Shown: positions 36,232 through 46,027 of the stretch, in pieces
Position numbering within the stretch: the first letter of the stretch is position 1
Layout: each line of letters starts with the position of its first letter
Assembly: GCA_947387485.1 (NCBI GenBank)
Contig: CANDNT010000012.1
Location: forward strand, 62,001-126,000
Origin: Aquimarina rhabdastrellae
GTDB lineage: Bacteria; Bacteroidota; Bacteroidia; Flavobacteriales; Flavobacteriaceae
DNA length: 64,000 nucleotides
Direction: 5' to 3'
Program-made: the position numbers and the translations under genes
The notes under the pieces: generated by a model
The model's input: the letters and a program-made list of their open reading frames with translations, nothing else
Database searches by the model: none
What the model was told of the DNA's origin: nothing

Positions 36232-36309
36232 TTAACAAGAATTATGTACGATTTTAGCGTTTTGTTGATTGCAAACTTAAGTAATATTCTCAATATGTAT
36301 AACAAACAG

Positions 36310-36729
36310 TTATTGAATAGAAAGTAAAGTTCTTACCCCATAAATCATAATCATAGAAGCTTTTCCTGTTTCTATAAAATACTTGAAATCACGACCATCT
36401 TTAAGTGTAATAGAACCAAAAGTAAACTCTTTTTGAGTAGCTTTAAAAAGTCCATATCCTTTATCTTTAGCATCAATCAGATTTCCAATGGAAATTTGAC
36501 CATCAATACGAGTAACTAACTTTTGAGTGGTCAAAATGCTATAATTCTGCCTATCGATAATAGTAGCACAAATGATCAATTCGTTTTCTGATAATGATAG
36601 GACTATATCAGCATGTAAAAACTCAATATTTGCTTCATAAAACCGTGTTAGTTTATAATCATAAGGTTTAAAAGTACTCCTTTTAATAGCCGCTATACAG
36701 AGATGATGTTTTGATTGATCGGTTTTCAT
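36310..36729 (-). CDS. Hypothetical protein, 139 aa
   Basis: The protein is soluble, with mixed strand and helix pattern and no signal peptide. A Gly-rich turn (KDKGYGLFKATQKEF) lies in the middle. I do not recognise the family. It starts 22 bp after the stop of the 222-aa unknown gene, so the two are probably co-transcribed. Confidence 0.6.
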   Translation of the reverse strand: MKTDQSKHHLCIAAIKRSTFKPYDYKLTRFYEANIEFLHADIVLSLSENELIICATIIDRQNYSILTTQKLVTRIDGQISIGNLIDAKDKGYGLFKATQKEFTFGSITLKDGRDFKYFIETGKASMIMIYGVRTLLSIQ

Positions 36730-36751
36730 TGTTTTTGGTTGAAGGTTTGGT

Positions 36752-37420
36752 TTATGAGTTTTTAATTAAATCTTTTAATCGAGTTATACAAACAGTCCAT
36801 AATTCAGAATCTGGAGCTGATGATTTTAAACGTTTTCTATATTCCTTTAAAACTTCTATCATTGCTAATAAAAATGCATTTGCTTGAATTATTTTGGAAT
36901 TATTTGAAATCTGTAATAGACTAGAAGAAGTATCTCTTCTAATTCTCCATGACTTTCTTGTCTCTCCATTATGAAGTATTCCACATCTTACATAACTGTA
37001 AAATTCCTTAGGAATTCCTTTTCCTTTATTTCTAAAGTTAGTAGATAGATCAATATATTGTTCAGGTTTTAATCCTCCACTTGCGAAAACACTAAATTTT
37101 GATTCTGTAACAAAAAAATATCCAAAACATCTTTCACTTTTATTATGAGTATTGATAAACTCTTTTACTGTAAAAGAAATATAAGTCTCAATTAATAAAC
37201 AACAATTTGCCATTATAGCAAATCCATTTTTATAATTTTTCGTATAATCTAGATTTTTAAAGTCAAATGGTTTTAAGTATCTATTAAAAAGTCTAAAATA
37301 TACCATATCAGCAATTTTTTCTTTATTCAACTCAATATCTTGTATCCATTTTTCAAGAGTTTCAATATCAATTTCTTTATTATTAGAATCAGTACCTATT
37401 ATTAAACTTTTATCGTTCAT
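36752..37420 (-). CDS. Hypothetical protein, 222 aa
   Basis: The protein is soluble and mostly helical. The segment YVRCGILHNGETRKSWRIRRD is reminiscent of proteins with a conserved R-x-x-H-N turn (HEPN- or MAE_28990-like), with R-C-G-I-L-H-N near residue 145, but the assignment is weak. If HEPN-like, it could be an RNase. It lies beside the cobalamin cluster on the opposite strand. Confidence 0.6.
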   Translation of the reverse strand: MNDKSLIIGTDSNNKEIDIETLEKWIQDIELNKEKIADMVYFRLFNRYLKPFDFKNLDYTKNYKNGFAIMANCCLLIETYISFTVKEFINTHNKSERCFGYFFVTESKFSVFASGGLKPEQYIDLSTNFRNKGKGIPKEFYSYVRCGILHNGETRKSWRIRRDTSSSLLQISNNSKIIQANAFLLAMIEVLKEYRKRLKSSAPDSELWTVCITRLKDLIKNS

Positions 37421-37656
37421 TTTTAATTTATTTTATAATTACTATTAAAAGTTGGATTATTAAAGAATGGGAGTATAAAATTTATGATAACCCTATAAAT
37501 TAAAATTATCTACATTATCATTGTAATTTAACAATAATAAATCTACTTGTACCGTAACCGTCTTTAGAAATTTTCAAAAAAATACCTTCTTTTTATTCAA
37601 GTAAAACCTCCTTGTTAAAAAATAGCTACCTAATATTAAAACAAACTATATTTTGA

Positions 37657-37664
37657 TACCTTTG
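37657..37664 (+). promoter_or_regulatory. Candidate -7 element of the cobalamin operon
   Basis: TACCTTTG matches TAnnTTTG and lies 24 bp before the CobW start codon. No TTG at -33 is visible at the usual spacing. No cobalamin riboswitch motif was found in the 267-bp region upstream. Confidence 0.5.
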
Positions 37665-37687
37665 AGAGAAAATACAGATAAGAAACA

Positions 37688-38785
37688 ATGGCAATTCACA
37701 CACATAAAATCCCCGTAACCATCATCACTGGTTTTTTAGGGTCAGGAAAAACTACATTAATACATCAAATTGCAAAAAATGCTAACGGAAGACGTTTAGC
37801 CATCATCGTTAACGAGTTTGGTGAGCTAGGCATGGATGGAGAAATCCTTAAAGGAAATGATTGTGGATGCGATGAAGAAAATATATTAGAACTTAGCAAT
37901 GGATGTCTGTGTTGTACAGTACAAGAGGAGTTTTTACCTACCATGCTAGAATTGATGGAGCGTAAAGATCAGATAGATCATATCATCATAGAAACTTCTG
38001 GTTTGGCATTGCCTAAACCATTAGTAAAAGCGTTTAATTGGCCAGATCTTAAACCGCAAATTACTGTAGATGCTGTAGTAACGGTGGTAGACAGTGTAGG
38101 ACAAGCAACTGGTGAGATTTGTGATCGAGCACGTGTACAAGCACAACGTTTAGAAGATGATAGCCTAGATCATGAATCGTCTATCGAAGAGTTATTTGAA
38201 GATCAATTGTCATGCGCAGATTTAATCATCATGACGAAGTCAGATTTAATCGACGAAGAAAAATACAAAGAAGTAAGTGGTATTATTCAAAATAAAGTAG
38301 GATCACAAATCAAATTGATTTCGGCTGTAAAAGGAGATATTCCTGTAGATGTTTTATTAGGAATAGGAGCCAAGTCTGAAGATTATATAGATCAAAAACA
38401 CTCACACCACGAAGCACATCACCATCATCATCATCATCATGATCACGACCATGACCACGATCACCCGCACGATCATGACCATGACGAAACCATTAATTCT
38501 ATCGTGATCACTGTAGAAGCACCACATACTCCTAAAGCATTGATCAAAGTTTTAGAAAAAATGGTAGCCGATTTTGAAGTATACAGAATAAAGGGAATCA
38601 TAGAAGTACCAGGAAAACCTATGCGTATGATTGTACAAGGAGTTGCCAATCGATTCGAAAACTATTTTGATAGAAAATGGAAAGAAGGAGAATTACGAGC
38701 TACACGCTTGGTGATTATCGGTGAAAAATTAGAAGAAGCAAGCATCCTTAAGTATATAGAAGCGCAATTAACCGTTACGGCATAA
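37688..38785 (+). CDS. cobW: CobW-type G3E GTPase, zinc or cobalt chaperone
   Basis: The protein is 365 aa. The P-loop is GFLGSGKTT (about 15-23), the metal-binding motif is GCLCC near residue 77, and a His/Asp-rich stretch of about 30 residues lies near 240-270. The C-terminal CobW_C domain follows. G3E GTPases deliver metal ions; CobW-type members in cobalamin clusters are thought to help cobalt delivery to the chelatase. It is first in the plus-strand run and lies 32 bp before the adenosyltransferase gene. Confidence 0.92.
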   Translation: MAIHTHKIPVTIITGFLGSGKTTLIHQIAKNANGRRLAIIVNEFGELGMDGEILKGNDCGCDEENILELSNGCLCCTVQEEFLPTMLELMERKDQIDHIIIETSGLALPKPLVKAFNWPDLKPQITVDAVVTVVDSVGQATGEICDRARVQAQRLEDDSLDHESSIEELFEDQLSCADLIIMTKSDLIDEEKYKEVSGIIQNKVGSQIKLISAVKGDIPVDVLLGIGAKSEDYIDQKHSHHEAHHHHHHHHDHDHDHDHPHDHDHDETINSIVITVEAPHTPKALIKVLEKMVADFEVYRIKGIIEVPGKPMRMIVQGVANRFENYFDRKWKEGELRATRLVIIGEKLEEASILKYIEAQLTVTA

Positions 38786-38817
38786 TCGCGTATTAAGAAT
38801 TCAAAATCAGTATTGAG

Positions 38818-39402
38818 ATGAAAATATATACAAGAAAAGGAGATACCGGAAAAACAGGAGTTTTTGGAGGTAAAAGAGACTACAAAGATTCTCCTAGAAT
38901 AGAATGTATCGGAACTTTGGACGAAGTGAATTCTACGATAGGATTGCTAAGAGCAAAATTAGGAGAAACACACGAATGGCAAGCCAACTTACACCGTATC
39001 CAAAAAGACATGATGGATATGATGTCGCATTTAGCTAGACCCTCAGATTCCAAAAAAGAAAACACAAATCCTAAACCTATAGACGGTGCCGAGTTTTGCG
39101 AAAAATGGTTAGACGAATTAGAAGATAATATCAGTTCGCCTTCAGATTATTTTATCTTACCGGGAGGAAACGAAATATCGGCTTTATGTCACGTATGTAG
39201 AACACAGATAAGAAGAGGAGAACGTACATTAGTAACCTTAATGCGACACGATCCAGAAAGTGTAGAAGACTATGTGATGGCATATATCAACAGATTATCA
39301 GATCTGTTTTTTACCATGTCACGAGCAGAAATGGATAAAAAAGGAGTTGCAGAAGAAAAATGGCAATTGTTTTTATACAAACGTAAAAAGAAAAAAAGTT
39401 AA
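38818..39402 (+). CDS. PduO-type ATP:cob(I)alamin adenosyltransferase
   Basis: The protein is 194 aa. The signature RKGDTGKTGVFGGKRDYKDS (residues 5-24) binds ATP, and the FEC or CHVCRTQIRRGERTLVTL region follows in the middle. It adds the 5'-deoxyadenosyl group to the cobalt of cob(I)alamin or cob(I)yrinic acid diamide. The cell needs a reductase to give Co(I); none is in the window. It lies 5 bp before CobI. Confidence 0.93.
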   Translation: MKIYTRKGDTGKTGVFGGKRDYKDSPRIECIGTLDEVNSTIGLLRAKLGETHEWQANLHRIQKDMMDMMSHLARPSDSKKENTNPKPIDGAEFCEKWLDELEDNISSPSDYFILPGGNEISALCHVCRTQIRRGERTLVTLMRHDPESVEDYVMAYINRLSDLFFTMSRAEMDKKGVAEEKWQLFLYKRKKKKS

Positions 39403-39407
39403 GCATT

Positions 39408-40100
39408 GTGCATAAAATTTATGGAGTAGCATTAGGGCCAGGTGATCCAGAATTGATGACCCTAAAAGCCTTACGTATCCTTAAAGAATCCGATGTGATT
39501 TTCTATCCAGGATCGATTAACAAAGGCATCAAAAAAAGCTACGTATATCCACTATTGCAGCACCACCAATTAGAAGATAAAGATTTGATTGGGTTCTATC
39601 TAGAAATGTCAACAGATAGAACCCAAGTCAATCAAATCTATAAAGATACGGTGGCTCAAATCAAGACCTTGCACGAGCAAGGCAAAAAAATAAGCATCGT
39701 TTGCGAAGGAGATATCAGTTTATATGCTTCATTTTCATATATTCTAGCACAACTGCAAGAAGAAGCATTACCCGTAAGTTTAATTCCGGGAATCAATTCC
39801 TTTAGTTTGGGAAGTGCACAGCATCAAATTTCGTTGAGTTTATGGAATGAGAAGTTAGCCATATTACCTAGAGTTTCTTCAGTGGCCGAAATACAAACAC
39901 ATTTCGATACATTTGATACCTTAATTCTAATGAAAATTAGAACAAGATGGAAAAAAATGTACGAAGAATTGAAGCAACAGCAATGGAATTTTTATTATTG
40001 CGAACGATTAGGAACAACAGAAGAATATATCACTACAGATTTGCATGAAATAGCAGAAAGAGAGATACCATATTTTTCGTTATTGATTATTAAAAAGTAA
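39408..40100 (+). CDS. cobI: Precorrin-2 C20-methyltransferase (CobI/CbiL)
   Basis: The protein is 230 aa and starts with GTG. The tetrapyrrole methylase fold has the SAM loop LGPGDPELMTLKA (about 9-21), a conserved SIVCEGDISLYASF and an NSFSLGSA segment. It transfers a methyl group to C20 of precorrin-2 (or cobalt-precorrin-2). The 4-bp gap to CobJ-CobH points to co-translation. CobI and CbiL cannot be told apart by sight. Confidence 0.9.
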   Translation: MHKIYGVALGPGDPELMTLKALRILKESDVIFYPGSINKGIKKSYVYPLLQHHQLEDKDLIGFYLEMSTDRTQVNQIYKDTVAQIKTLHEQGKKISIVCEGDISLYASFSYILAQLQEEALPVSLIPGINSFSLGSAQHQISLSLWNEKLAILPRVSSVAEIQTHFDTFDTLILMKIRTRWKKMYEELKQQQWNFYYCERLGTTEEYITTDLHEIAEREIPYFSLLIIKK

Positions 40101-40104
40101 GCGC

Positions 40105-41469
40105 ATGATTAAAGTTGTTGGTCTAGGACCAGGACATCAAGACTATATAATTCCTATGGCATCCCAAGCCATTACAGAAGCTACGGTGATCATAGGATAT
40201 CATTATTATTTCCAGTTTATAGAACACTTAATCACGCCAGATATAGTATGTATTGGTAAAGAATTGAGCCAGGAGGAGAAAAGAGCAGAAATCGCTATAG
40301 AACACGCCTCTAGAGGAGAAAATGTAGTCGTGATCGGTTCTGGAGATGCAAGTATCTATGCCATGGCTTCGATTGTATATCAAAAAGTAGCAGAACAAGA
40401 CTTAGACATACCAGTAGAAACCGTTCCAGGAATTTCAGCATTTATAACAGCAGGGAGCAAATTAGGCGCCATCTTAGGACATGATTTCTGTTGTATTTCT
40501 TTATCCGATTTAATGACTCCGTGGACAACGATCGAAAAGCGTATTACAGCAGCTGCTCAAGGAGACTTTGTAACAGGATTGTACAATCCAAAAAGTAAAA
40601 AGAGATATTGGCAGTTACAAGCCTTAAAAGACATATACTTAAAGCATAGAGGAGGAACGACACCAGTAGCCATCTGTAAGCAGTTAGGGCGTACAGAAGA
40701 GCAAATTACGATAACGACTTTGGCAGATCTAGATCCAGAGCAAGTAGATATGTTTAGTGTGGTATTGATTGGTAATAGTCAAACTTTTAGATACAAAGAC
40801 AATTTAATTACACCTAGAGGATATTTGGATCGAAAACCACATACAGGCATCGAAATCCAAGAAGCGAGTTTTAAAGAAATCTTAGCCGATTTACCAGCAC
40901 ATCAGCTAGAAAAAGACCAACTATGGGCAGCGATTCGCTGTATCCATACATCGGGAGATAAAGAGTATATCAAGTATGTAGAAACAACTAAAAATGCCAT
41001 CAAAACATGGCATGAATACTTGAGTAAAGGCGGAACGATTGTTACTGATGTAACGATGGTACAATCAGGAATTACCAAAACTTTTGTAAAAGCCTATGGG
41101 AATAAAGTAGTATGTATGCTCAATGATGAAGCTACTTTGCAATTGGCGAAAGAAGAAAACCTAACGAGATCTCAAGCAGGCATCAAACTAGCAGCACAAC
41201 AATATCCCGAAGCCTTGTTTGTGATAGGAAATGCACCAACAGCCTTGATCGAAATTGCAGATCAAGTATATGAAGGAACGCTAAATCCAATCGGAATCAT
41301 AGGTGCTCCAGTAGGATTTATCAATGTAATAGAATCCAAAGAACGCTTAAAGATGTTAGCCAATACGCCGTATGCGATCGTTAAAGAACGCAGAGGAGGA
41401 AGTAATTTTGCAGCCGCATTGGTCAATGCAGCATTTACATGGGGAGAAGCAGAAACCTTAGAATTGTAA
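40105..41469 (+). CDS. CobJ-CobH fusion: precorrin-3B C17-methyltransferase and precorrin-8X methylmutase
   Basis: The protein is 454 aa with two domains. Residues 1-245 are a CobJ/CbiH methyltransferase (VVGLGPGHQDYI, SGDASIYAMA, DFCCISLSDLMTPW). Residues 260-454 are a CobH/CbiC mutase (AAIRCIHTSGD with a probable catalytic His, then GNAPTAL, GAPVGFINVIESK and GGSNFAAALVNA). It joins the ring-contraction methylation step with the C11-to-C12 methyl shift; the two steps are not consecutive in the pathway. Such fusions are known in other bacteria. Confidence 0.92.
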   Translation: MIKVVGLGPGHQDYIIPMASQAITEATVIIGYHYYFQFIEHLITPDIVCIGKELSQEEKRAEIAIEHASRGENVVVIGSGDASIYAMASIVYQKVAEQDLDIPVETVPGISAFITAGSKLGAILGHDFCCISLSDLMTPWTTIEKRITAAAQGDFVTGLYNPKSKKRYWQLQALKDIYLKHRGGTTPVAICKQLGRTEEQITITTLADLDPEQVDMFSVVLIGNSQTFRYKDNLITPRGYLDRKPHTGIEIQEASFKEILADLPAHQLEKDQLWAAIRCIHTSGDKEYIKYVETTKNAIKTWHEYLSKGGTIVTDVTMVQSGITKTFVKAYGNKVVCMLNDEATLQLAKEENLTRSQAGIKLAAQQYPEALFVIGNAPTALIEIADQVYEGTLNPIGIIGAPVGFINVIESKERLKMLANTPYAIVKERRGGSNFAAALVNAAFTWGEAETLEL

Positions 41470-41473
41470 TCAA

Positions 41474-42127
41474 ATGAGTGGAGAAGAACAACGTGTTTTT
41501 ACAACAGACGAACAACAATTATTAGAAGAAATATTGTTGCATCGTAGAGATGTAAGAGGAAATAGATTTCTAAAAACACCAGTAACTGATGAAGTGATTG
41601 AAAAGATATTGCAAGCAGCACTATCTGCACCTTCTGTAGGGTTTTCCCAACCTTGGGAGTTTGTGTTGATAAAAGATGAAGCGACCAAACAAGCTGTAAA
41701 AGCTACGTTTTCTGAAGAAACCCAAAAAGCAGTCGTTCAATTTGCAGACGAAAAACAAAAAGAATACATACAATTAAAATTAGAAGGTATTGTAGAGGCG
41801 CCTATTAATATTGCGGTCTTTTATAAACCTAAAAACGAACCCGTATTAGGACAAACAAGTATGCCTAATATGGGAAAATATAGCGTAGTCTGTGCCATAC
41901 AAAATATGTGGCTTATGGCGCGTGCTCTCAATGTAGGACTGGGCTGGGTAAGTATACTCGACCCTCAAAAAGTAAAACAAATCCTTAATGCTCCAGCAGA
42001 AAATGAATTGATAGGCTATTTGTGTCTGGGATATACCGATATGTTTTATAACCAACCCGAATTGGAAATCAAAAAATGGGAACAACGCAAACAAGCCGAT
42101 GAGGTAATTATACAAGAAAAGTATTAG
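41474..42127 (+). CDS. bluB: 5,6-Dimethylbenzimidazole synthase (BluB)
   Basis: The protein is 217 aa of the nitroreductase-like FMN fold. HRRDVRGNRFLKTPV (about 23-37) and the SAPSVGFSQPWEF segment are typical of BluB. It breaks down reduced FMN with molecular oxygen to make the lower ligand of cobalamin. Its presence means the cell needs O2 for this step. It ends one base before CobL. Confidence 0.9.
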   Translation: MSGEEQRVFTTDEQQLLEEILLHRRDVRGNRFLKTPVTDEVIEKILQAALSAPSVGFSQPWEFVLIKDEATKQAVKATFSEETQKAVVQFADEKQKEYIQLKLEGIVEAPINIAVFYKPKNEPVLGQTSMPNMGKYSVVCAIQNMWLMARALNVGLGWVSILDPQKVKQILNAPAENELIGYLCLGYTDMFYNQPELEIKKWEQRKQADEVIIQEKY

Positions 42128-43309
42128 ATGACGTTTTACGTACTAGGCATACCTAATAAAACTCCTGAGCTTTCTAAAGAACAAGAAGCTTTGATCGCCA
42201 ACACTAAGGTTTTTAGTGGAGGAGAACGTCACTATCGCTTAGTGAAAGAGCTCTTGCCTGAAGCACACGAATGGATTTCGATTTCTGGAGGAATGAATGC
42301 AGTATATGCAGCCTATAAAGAACAAAACACACCTATCGTTGTTTTTGCTTCGGGAAATCCATTGTTTTATGGGATTTCAAATACTTTACAAAAGAAGTTT
42401 CCTCAAGCAAAAATATATAGTTATCCAGCATTTAGTGCTATTCAAGTTTTGGCCAATGCCACCAATACCAATAGTAACGAATTGGTAACAGTGAGTGTGC
42501 ACGGTAGAACATGGGAAGCCTTGGATAAAGCCATCATAGCACAATTACCCTTAATCGGAGTGCTTACGGATGGTCATAAAAATCCTAAAACCATAGCCGA
42601 GCGATTGTTACACTATGGATATGATAATTACGAAATCACTATAGGCGAAGATTTAGGAGGAAGTCAAGAATGTATTCAACGCTTGACTTTAGCAGAAGCT
42701 ACAACAAAAGAGTTCTATAAACTAAACTGTATACTATTACATAAAATAACACATAGACATATTCCTTTTGGCATACCAGACCAATCTTTTAAAGGATTAG
42801 ACGGAAGACCCAATATGATTACCAAATTACCGATCAGACTCACTACCTTACATCTATTAGAAATTGAGCGAACAAAAGTATTTTGGGATATTGGTTTTTG
42901 TACAGGAGCAGTAAGCATAGAAGCAAAACTTAGAAATCCATCCTTAGCAGTTGTTGCTTTTGAAAAAAGAACAGTATGTGAGGAAATTATAGAGACCAAT
43001 CAGAAACGTTTTGGAGTACCCGGAATAACGAAGTTGATGGGAGATTTCTTTACGCAAGAGGTAGAAGTATTACCCATGCCAGATGCTGTTTTTATAGGAG
43101 GGCATGGAGGCAAACTAGAAGAATTATTAAATAAAATAGACCAATTGGTAGCTTCAGGAACTCGTATGGTGATCAATGCTGTACAAGAACAAAGCTATCG
43201 AACTTTTAAGAAGGTAAGTGCTACTTTAGGATGGCAACTAGAAGAAGAAATGACGATGGTACTCAATATGCACAATCCTATTAGACTCTTAAAAGCCATA
43301 AAACCATAA
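42128..43309 (+). CDS. cobL: CobL: CbiE-CbiT fusion, precorrin-6Y C5,15-methyltransferase with decarboxylation
   Basis: The protein is 393 aa. The CbiE half (about 1-200) has the SGGERHYRL and FASGNPLFYGI motifs; the CbiT half (about 215-393) has the SAM-binding strand WDIGFCTGAVSIEA, where FC replaces the more common AG in the glycine loop. It methylates C5 and C15 and removes the acetate at C12. It is followed by 119 bp with a possible promoter, after which the next gene starts. Confidence 0.9.
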   Translation: MTFYVLGIPNKTPELSKEQEALIANTKVFSGGERHYRLVKELLPEAHEWISISGGMNAVYAAYKEQNTPIVVFASGNPLFYGISNTLQKKFPQAKIYSYPAFSAIQVLANATNTNSNELVTVSVHGRTWEALDKAIIAQLPLIGVLTDGHKNPKTIAERLLHYGYDNYEITIGEDLGGSQECIQRLTLAEATTKEFYKLNCILLHKITHRHIPFGIPDQSFKGLDGRPNMITKLPIRLTTLHLLEIERTKVFWDIGFCTGAVSIEAKLRNPSLAVVAFEKRTVCEEIIETNQKRFGVPGITKLMGDFFTQEVEVLPMPDAVFIGGHGGKLEELLNKIDQLVASGTRMVINAVQEQSYRTFKKVSATLGWQLEEEMTMVLNMHNPIRLLKAIKP

Positions 43310-43365
43310 ACGATATTTGGTAACGAATATCCATTATAAAATAAAAGAAAAAATAAGAGGGATTG

Positions 43366-43373
43366 TATCTTTG
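43366..43373 (+). promoter_or_regulatory. Candidate internal promoter before the CbiG-CobM gene
   Basis: TATCTTTG matches the TAnnTTTG element and lies 55 bp before the GTG start at 43429. The 119-bp gap here is the only break in an otherwise tight run. No -33 TTG at the normal distance was seen. Confidence 0.45.
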
Positions 43374-43428
43374 TTTGTCTATTGATAAGACCTAAAAGAT
43401 AGCAGTACCGACCCTAAAAAAATAAATT

Positions 43429-45285
43429 GTGAAAGAAGCTGTATTAAAAATTGCCATTATAAGTTTTACAGACAATGGACTTACTATTGCGAAAACACTG
43501 CAAAGCGAATTTTATAGAAGTCGAATCTTTACGACAAGAACTATCGAAGAACAAAAAGATGTACGACATATAACTTCCGTAAATGAACTATTAGCAGATA
43601 ATTTTCAGAAATACGATGCATGGATTTTTATAGGAGCCTTAGGTATTTGTGTACGTAGCATAGCTTCTTTTATCAACGACAAACATACTGACCCTGCGGT
43701 GATCAATATAGATGAACAAGGTAAGTTTGCTCAATCTGTATTGAGCGGACATATAGGGCAAGCCAACGAATTAACGGTGCAAATAAGTAGAATACTACAA
43801 TTACAAGCTGTGATTTCTACTTCGAGTGATTTACAGCAACTATGGAGTTTGGATACTCTGGCAACAAAATATAATTGGAAACAAAACGCATCTATTACGT
43901 TAAACCAAATCATTTCACTATTTGTAAATAGAAAACCAACAGCTTTGGTCTTAAAAGTAAAGGACAAAGGAACCGAAATGATGGAAAAAACACTTCCAGA
44001 TTTTGTTACAATACATTATGACATAGATACTGTCGATACCGCTGAATACGAATTGATAATTTATATAGGATACGAAAAAATCAGTACGATAATCCCTGTG
44101 TTGAGTTTTTACCCACCATGTATTGCAATTGGTAGTGGTTGTTCGCGTGATATTCCTTCAGAAGTATTTGAAAATGAATTATTAAAATGTTTAGAGAAAG
44201 AAGGTATTGCTTTCGAAAGTGTATTTGCGCTAGGGTCTGCAAATATCAAAAAAGACGAAACAGCTTATCTTGATTTTACCAACAAATACAAGCGTACTTT
44301 TCATACTTTTACAGCAGATGAACTGAATAGTATTCAAGTAGCGAATCCATCAGAAATCGTTAAGAAAAAAGTAGGAGTCTATGGCGTAGCAGAAGCATCG
44401 GCTGCCTTGTTGACCAACGCAACTTCATGGTTAGCCGAAAAAACTAAAATACATACCGATTCGGGTAAGAAATTTACCTATGCGATAGCACTTTCATCTA
44501 CATATGAACGTAAAGCAAGTATTGCAATAGTAGGAGCAGGTTCTGGAGATCCAGAATTACTCACACTCAAAGGACAAGCCTTGTTAGAAGAGGCAGACTG
44601 TATTTTATATGCAGGAAGTTTAGTACCCGAAGCCTTAACGCATATGGCAAAAGAAGGAGCATTGGTACGTAACTCGGCTTCTATGACACTAGAAGAGCAA
44701 ATACAAATCATGGACGATTTCTATGCTCAAGGAAAAAAGATAGTAAGATTACACTCAGGTGATCCATCGATATATGGAGCCATCCAAGAACAGATGACTA
44801 TTTTTGATGCCAAAGGATATGACTATTTTATCGTTCCGGGAATCTCATCGTTTCAAGCAGCAGCTGCATACCTTAAATCAGAATTTACCATTCCGGAGGT
44901 AGCACAGACTATTGTTTTAACTAGGGGAGAAGGAAATACACCGACACCAGAGCACGAAAAGATTGCAGATATGGCAAAACTAAGAGCGACCATGTGTATT
45001 TTTTTAAGTGCTGGAATTGCTAAAAAAGTTCAAGGAGAACTATTAGAACATTATCCAGAAGATACACCATTAGCAGTACTGTATCGTGTAAGCTGGGAAG
45101 ATGAGCAAGTTTGGACAGGAAAACTTACAGAATTGTCTAGTATTATCAAAGAAAACAAATTGACCAGAACAGTTCTAATTGTTGTAGGAGAAGCAGTAGG
45201 GGCTAGAAAAAATAGGTCTTGGTTATACGACGATAATTGGCATCATATCTTTAGAAAGAAAGAAAAAGTGGCACTAAAATCTTAA
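43429..45285 (+). CDS. CbiG-CobM fusion: cobalt-precorrin-5A hydrolase and precorrin-4 C11-methyltransferase
   Basis: The protein is 618 aa and starts with GTG. The N-terminal half (1-340) is CbiG: the GALGICVRSIA and GHIGQANEL segments, then the C-terminal CbiG part with GSGCSRDIP and GVYGVAEASAAL. The second half (about 355-610) is CobM/CbiF with VGAGSGDPELLTLKG and HSGDPSIYGAI. CbiG opens the lactone ring in the anaerobic pathway, CobM methylates C11; the two steps are adjacent in that pathway, so the fusion makes sense. Confidence 0.92.
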   Translation: MKEAVLKIAIISFTDNGLTIAKTLQSEFYRSRIFTTRTIEEQKDVRHITSVNELLADNFQKYDAWIFIGALGICVRSIASFINDKHTDPAVINIDEQGKFAQSVLSGHIGQANELTVQISRILQLQAVISTSSDLQQLWSLDTLATKYNWKQNASITLNQIISLFVNRKPTALVLKVKDKGTEMMEKTLPDFVTIHYDIDTVDTAEYELIIYIGYEKISTIIPVLSFYPPCIAIGSGCSRDIPSEVFENELLKCLEKEGIAFESVFALGSANIKKDETAYLDFTNKYKRTFHTFTADELNSIQVANPSEIVKKKVGVYGVAEASAALLTNATSWLAEKTKIHTDSGKKFTYAIALSSTYERKASIAIVGAGSGDPELLTLKGQALLEEADCILYAGSLVPEALTHMAKEGALVRNSASMTLEEQIQIMDDFYAQGKKIVRLHSGDPSIYGAIQEQMTIFDAKGYDYFIVPGISSFQAAAAYLKSEFTIPEVAQTIVLTRGEGNTPTPEHEKIADMAKLRATMCIFLSAGIAKKVQGELLEHYPEDTPLAVLYRVSWEDEQVWTGKLTELSSIIKENKLTRTVLIVVGEAVGARKNRSWLYDDNWHHIFRKKEKVALKS

Positions 45286-45288
45286 ACA

Positions 45289-46020
45289 ATGATTTTAGTT
45301 TTCGGAGGAACTACAGAAGGGAAACAAGTTGCCAAAACCTTAGACGAATTAGGAAAGCAATATACCTATTCAACCAAAACACCTGTTCGTTTTGAAGGAA
45401 ATGGAATAGCGATTTCTGGTGCTATGCAAGCTCAGGAAATCGAAGAGTTTTGTGTAGCAAACAAGGTGACACAGATTATCAATGCAGCCCATCCTTTTGC
45501 AGTTAATCTACATAGAACCATTGCAGCACTTCGTATAGAGATTCCGTTGATTCGATTCGAACGTGCTTTTCCAAAGCGAAAAGAACATCCGTTGATTACG
45601 TATGTGTCAGATTTTGAAATAGCAATCACTCATTTTGAGGTTGATAGTTACCAAAGTTTATTAGCCTTATCAGGAGTACAGACCATAGTGAAATTAAAAT
45701 CGTATTGGGAAAAGAACCAAACTTGGTTTCGTATTTTGGATAGAGAAGTATCTAGAACAATAGCAGCAAATGCAGGATTTCCTAAAGAACAATTGCTATA
45801 TGGATTACCACAGCTAGCCGAAAAAGAAATCGAACTCATAGAAAAACTACGACCAGAAGTTATGCTTACCAAAGAAAGCGGAATTAATGGGAAATTAGAA
45901 GAAAAGATAAAAGCCGCCTTACAAACGCAAACACCTTTGGTCATTATCAAAAGACCAGAAATTTCAAAACGATATCTTTGTATCCAGACCATACCTCAAT
46001 TGATAGAGGTGTTAAACTAG
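45289..46020 (+). CDS. cobK: Precorrin-6A reductase (CobK/CbiJ)
   Basis: The protein is 243 aa. The N-terminal motif VFGGTTEGKQVAKTL (about 4-18) and VTQIINAAHPFA are typical of the family. It reduces the corrin precursor using NAD(P)H. It lies 3 bp after the CbiG-CobM stop and 7 bp before the CbiD start. Confidence 0.9.
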   Translation: MILVFGGTTEGKQVAKTLDELGKQYTYSTKTPVRFEGNGIAISGAMQAQEIEEFCVANKVTQIINAAHPFAVNLHRTIAALRIEIPLIRFERAFPKRKEHPLITYVSDFEIAITHFEVDSYQSLLALSGVQTIVKLKSYWEKNQTWFRILDREVSRTIAANAGFPKEQLLYGLPQLAEKEIELIEKLRPEVMLTKESGINGKLEEKIKAALQTQTPLVIIKRPEISKRYLCIQTIPQLIEVLN

Positions 46021-46027
46021 ATTACTG

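Noticed and set aside
37421-37687. Possible second cobalamin riboswitch before CobW
   Set aside because: I looked for the GGGAA, CCCGCAACTGT, CCACTG and AGGAGACCTGCC boxes on both strands and saw none in order.
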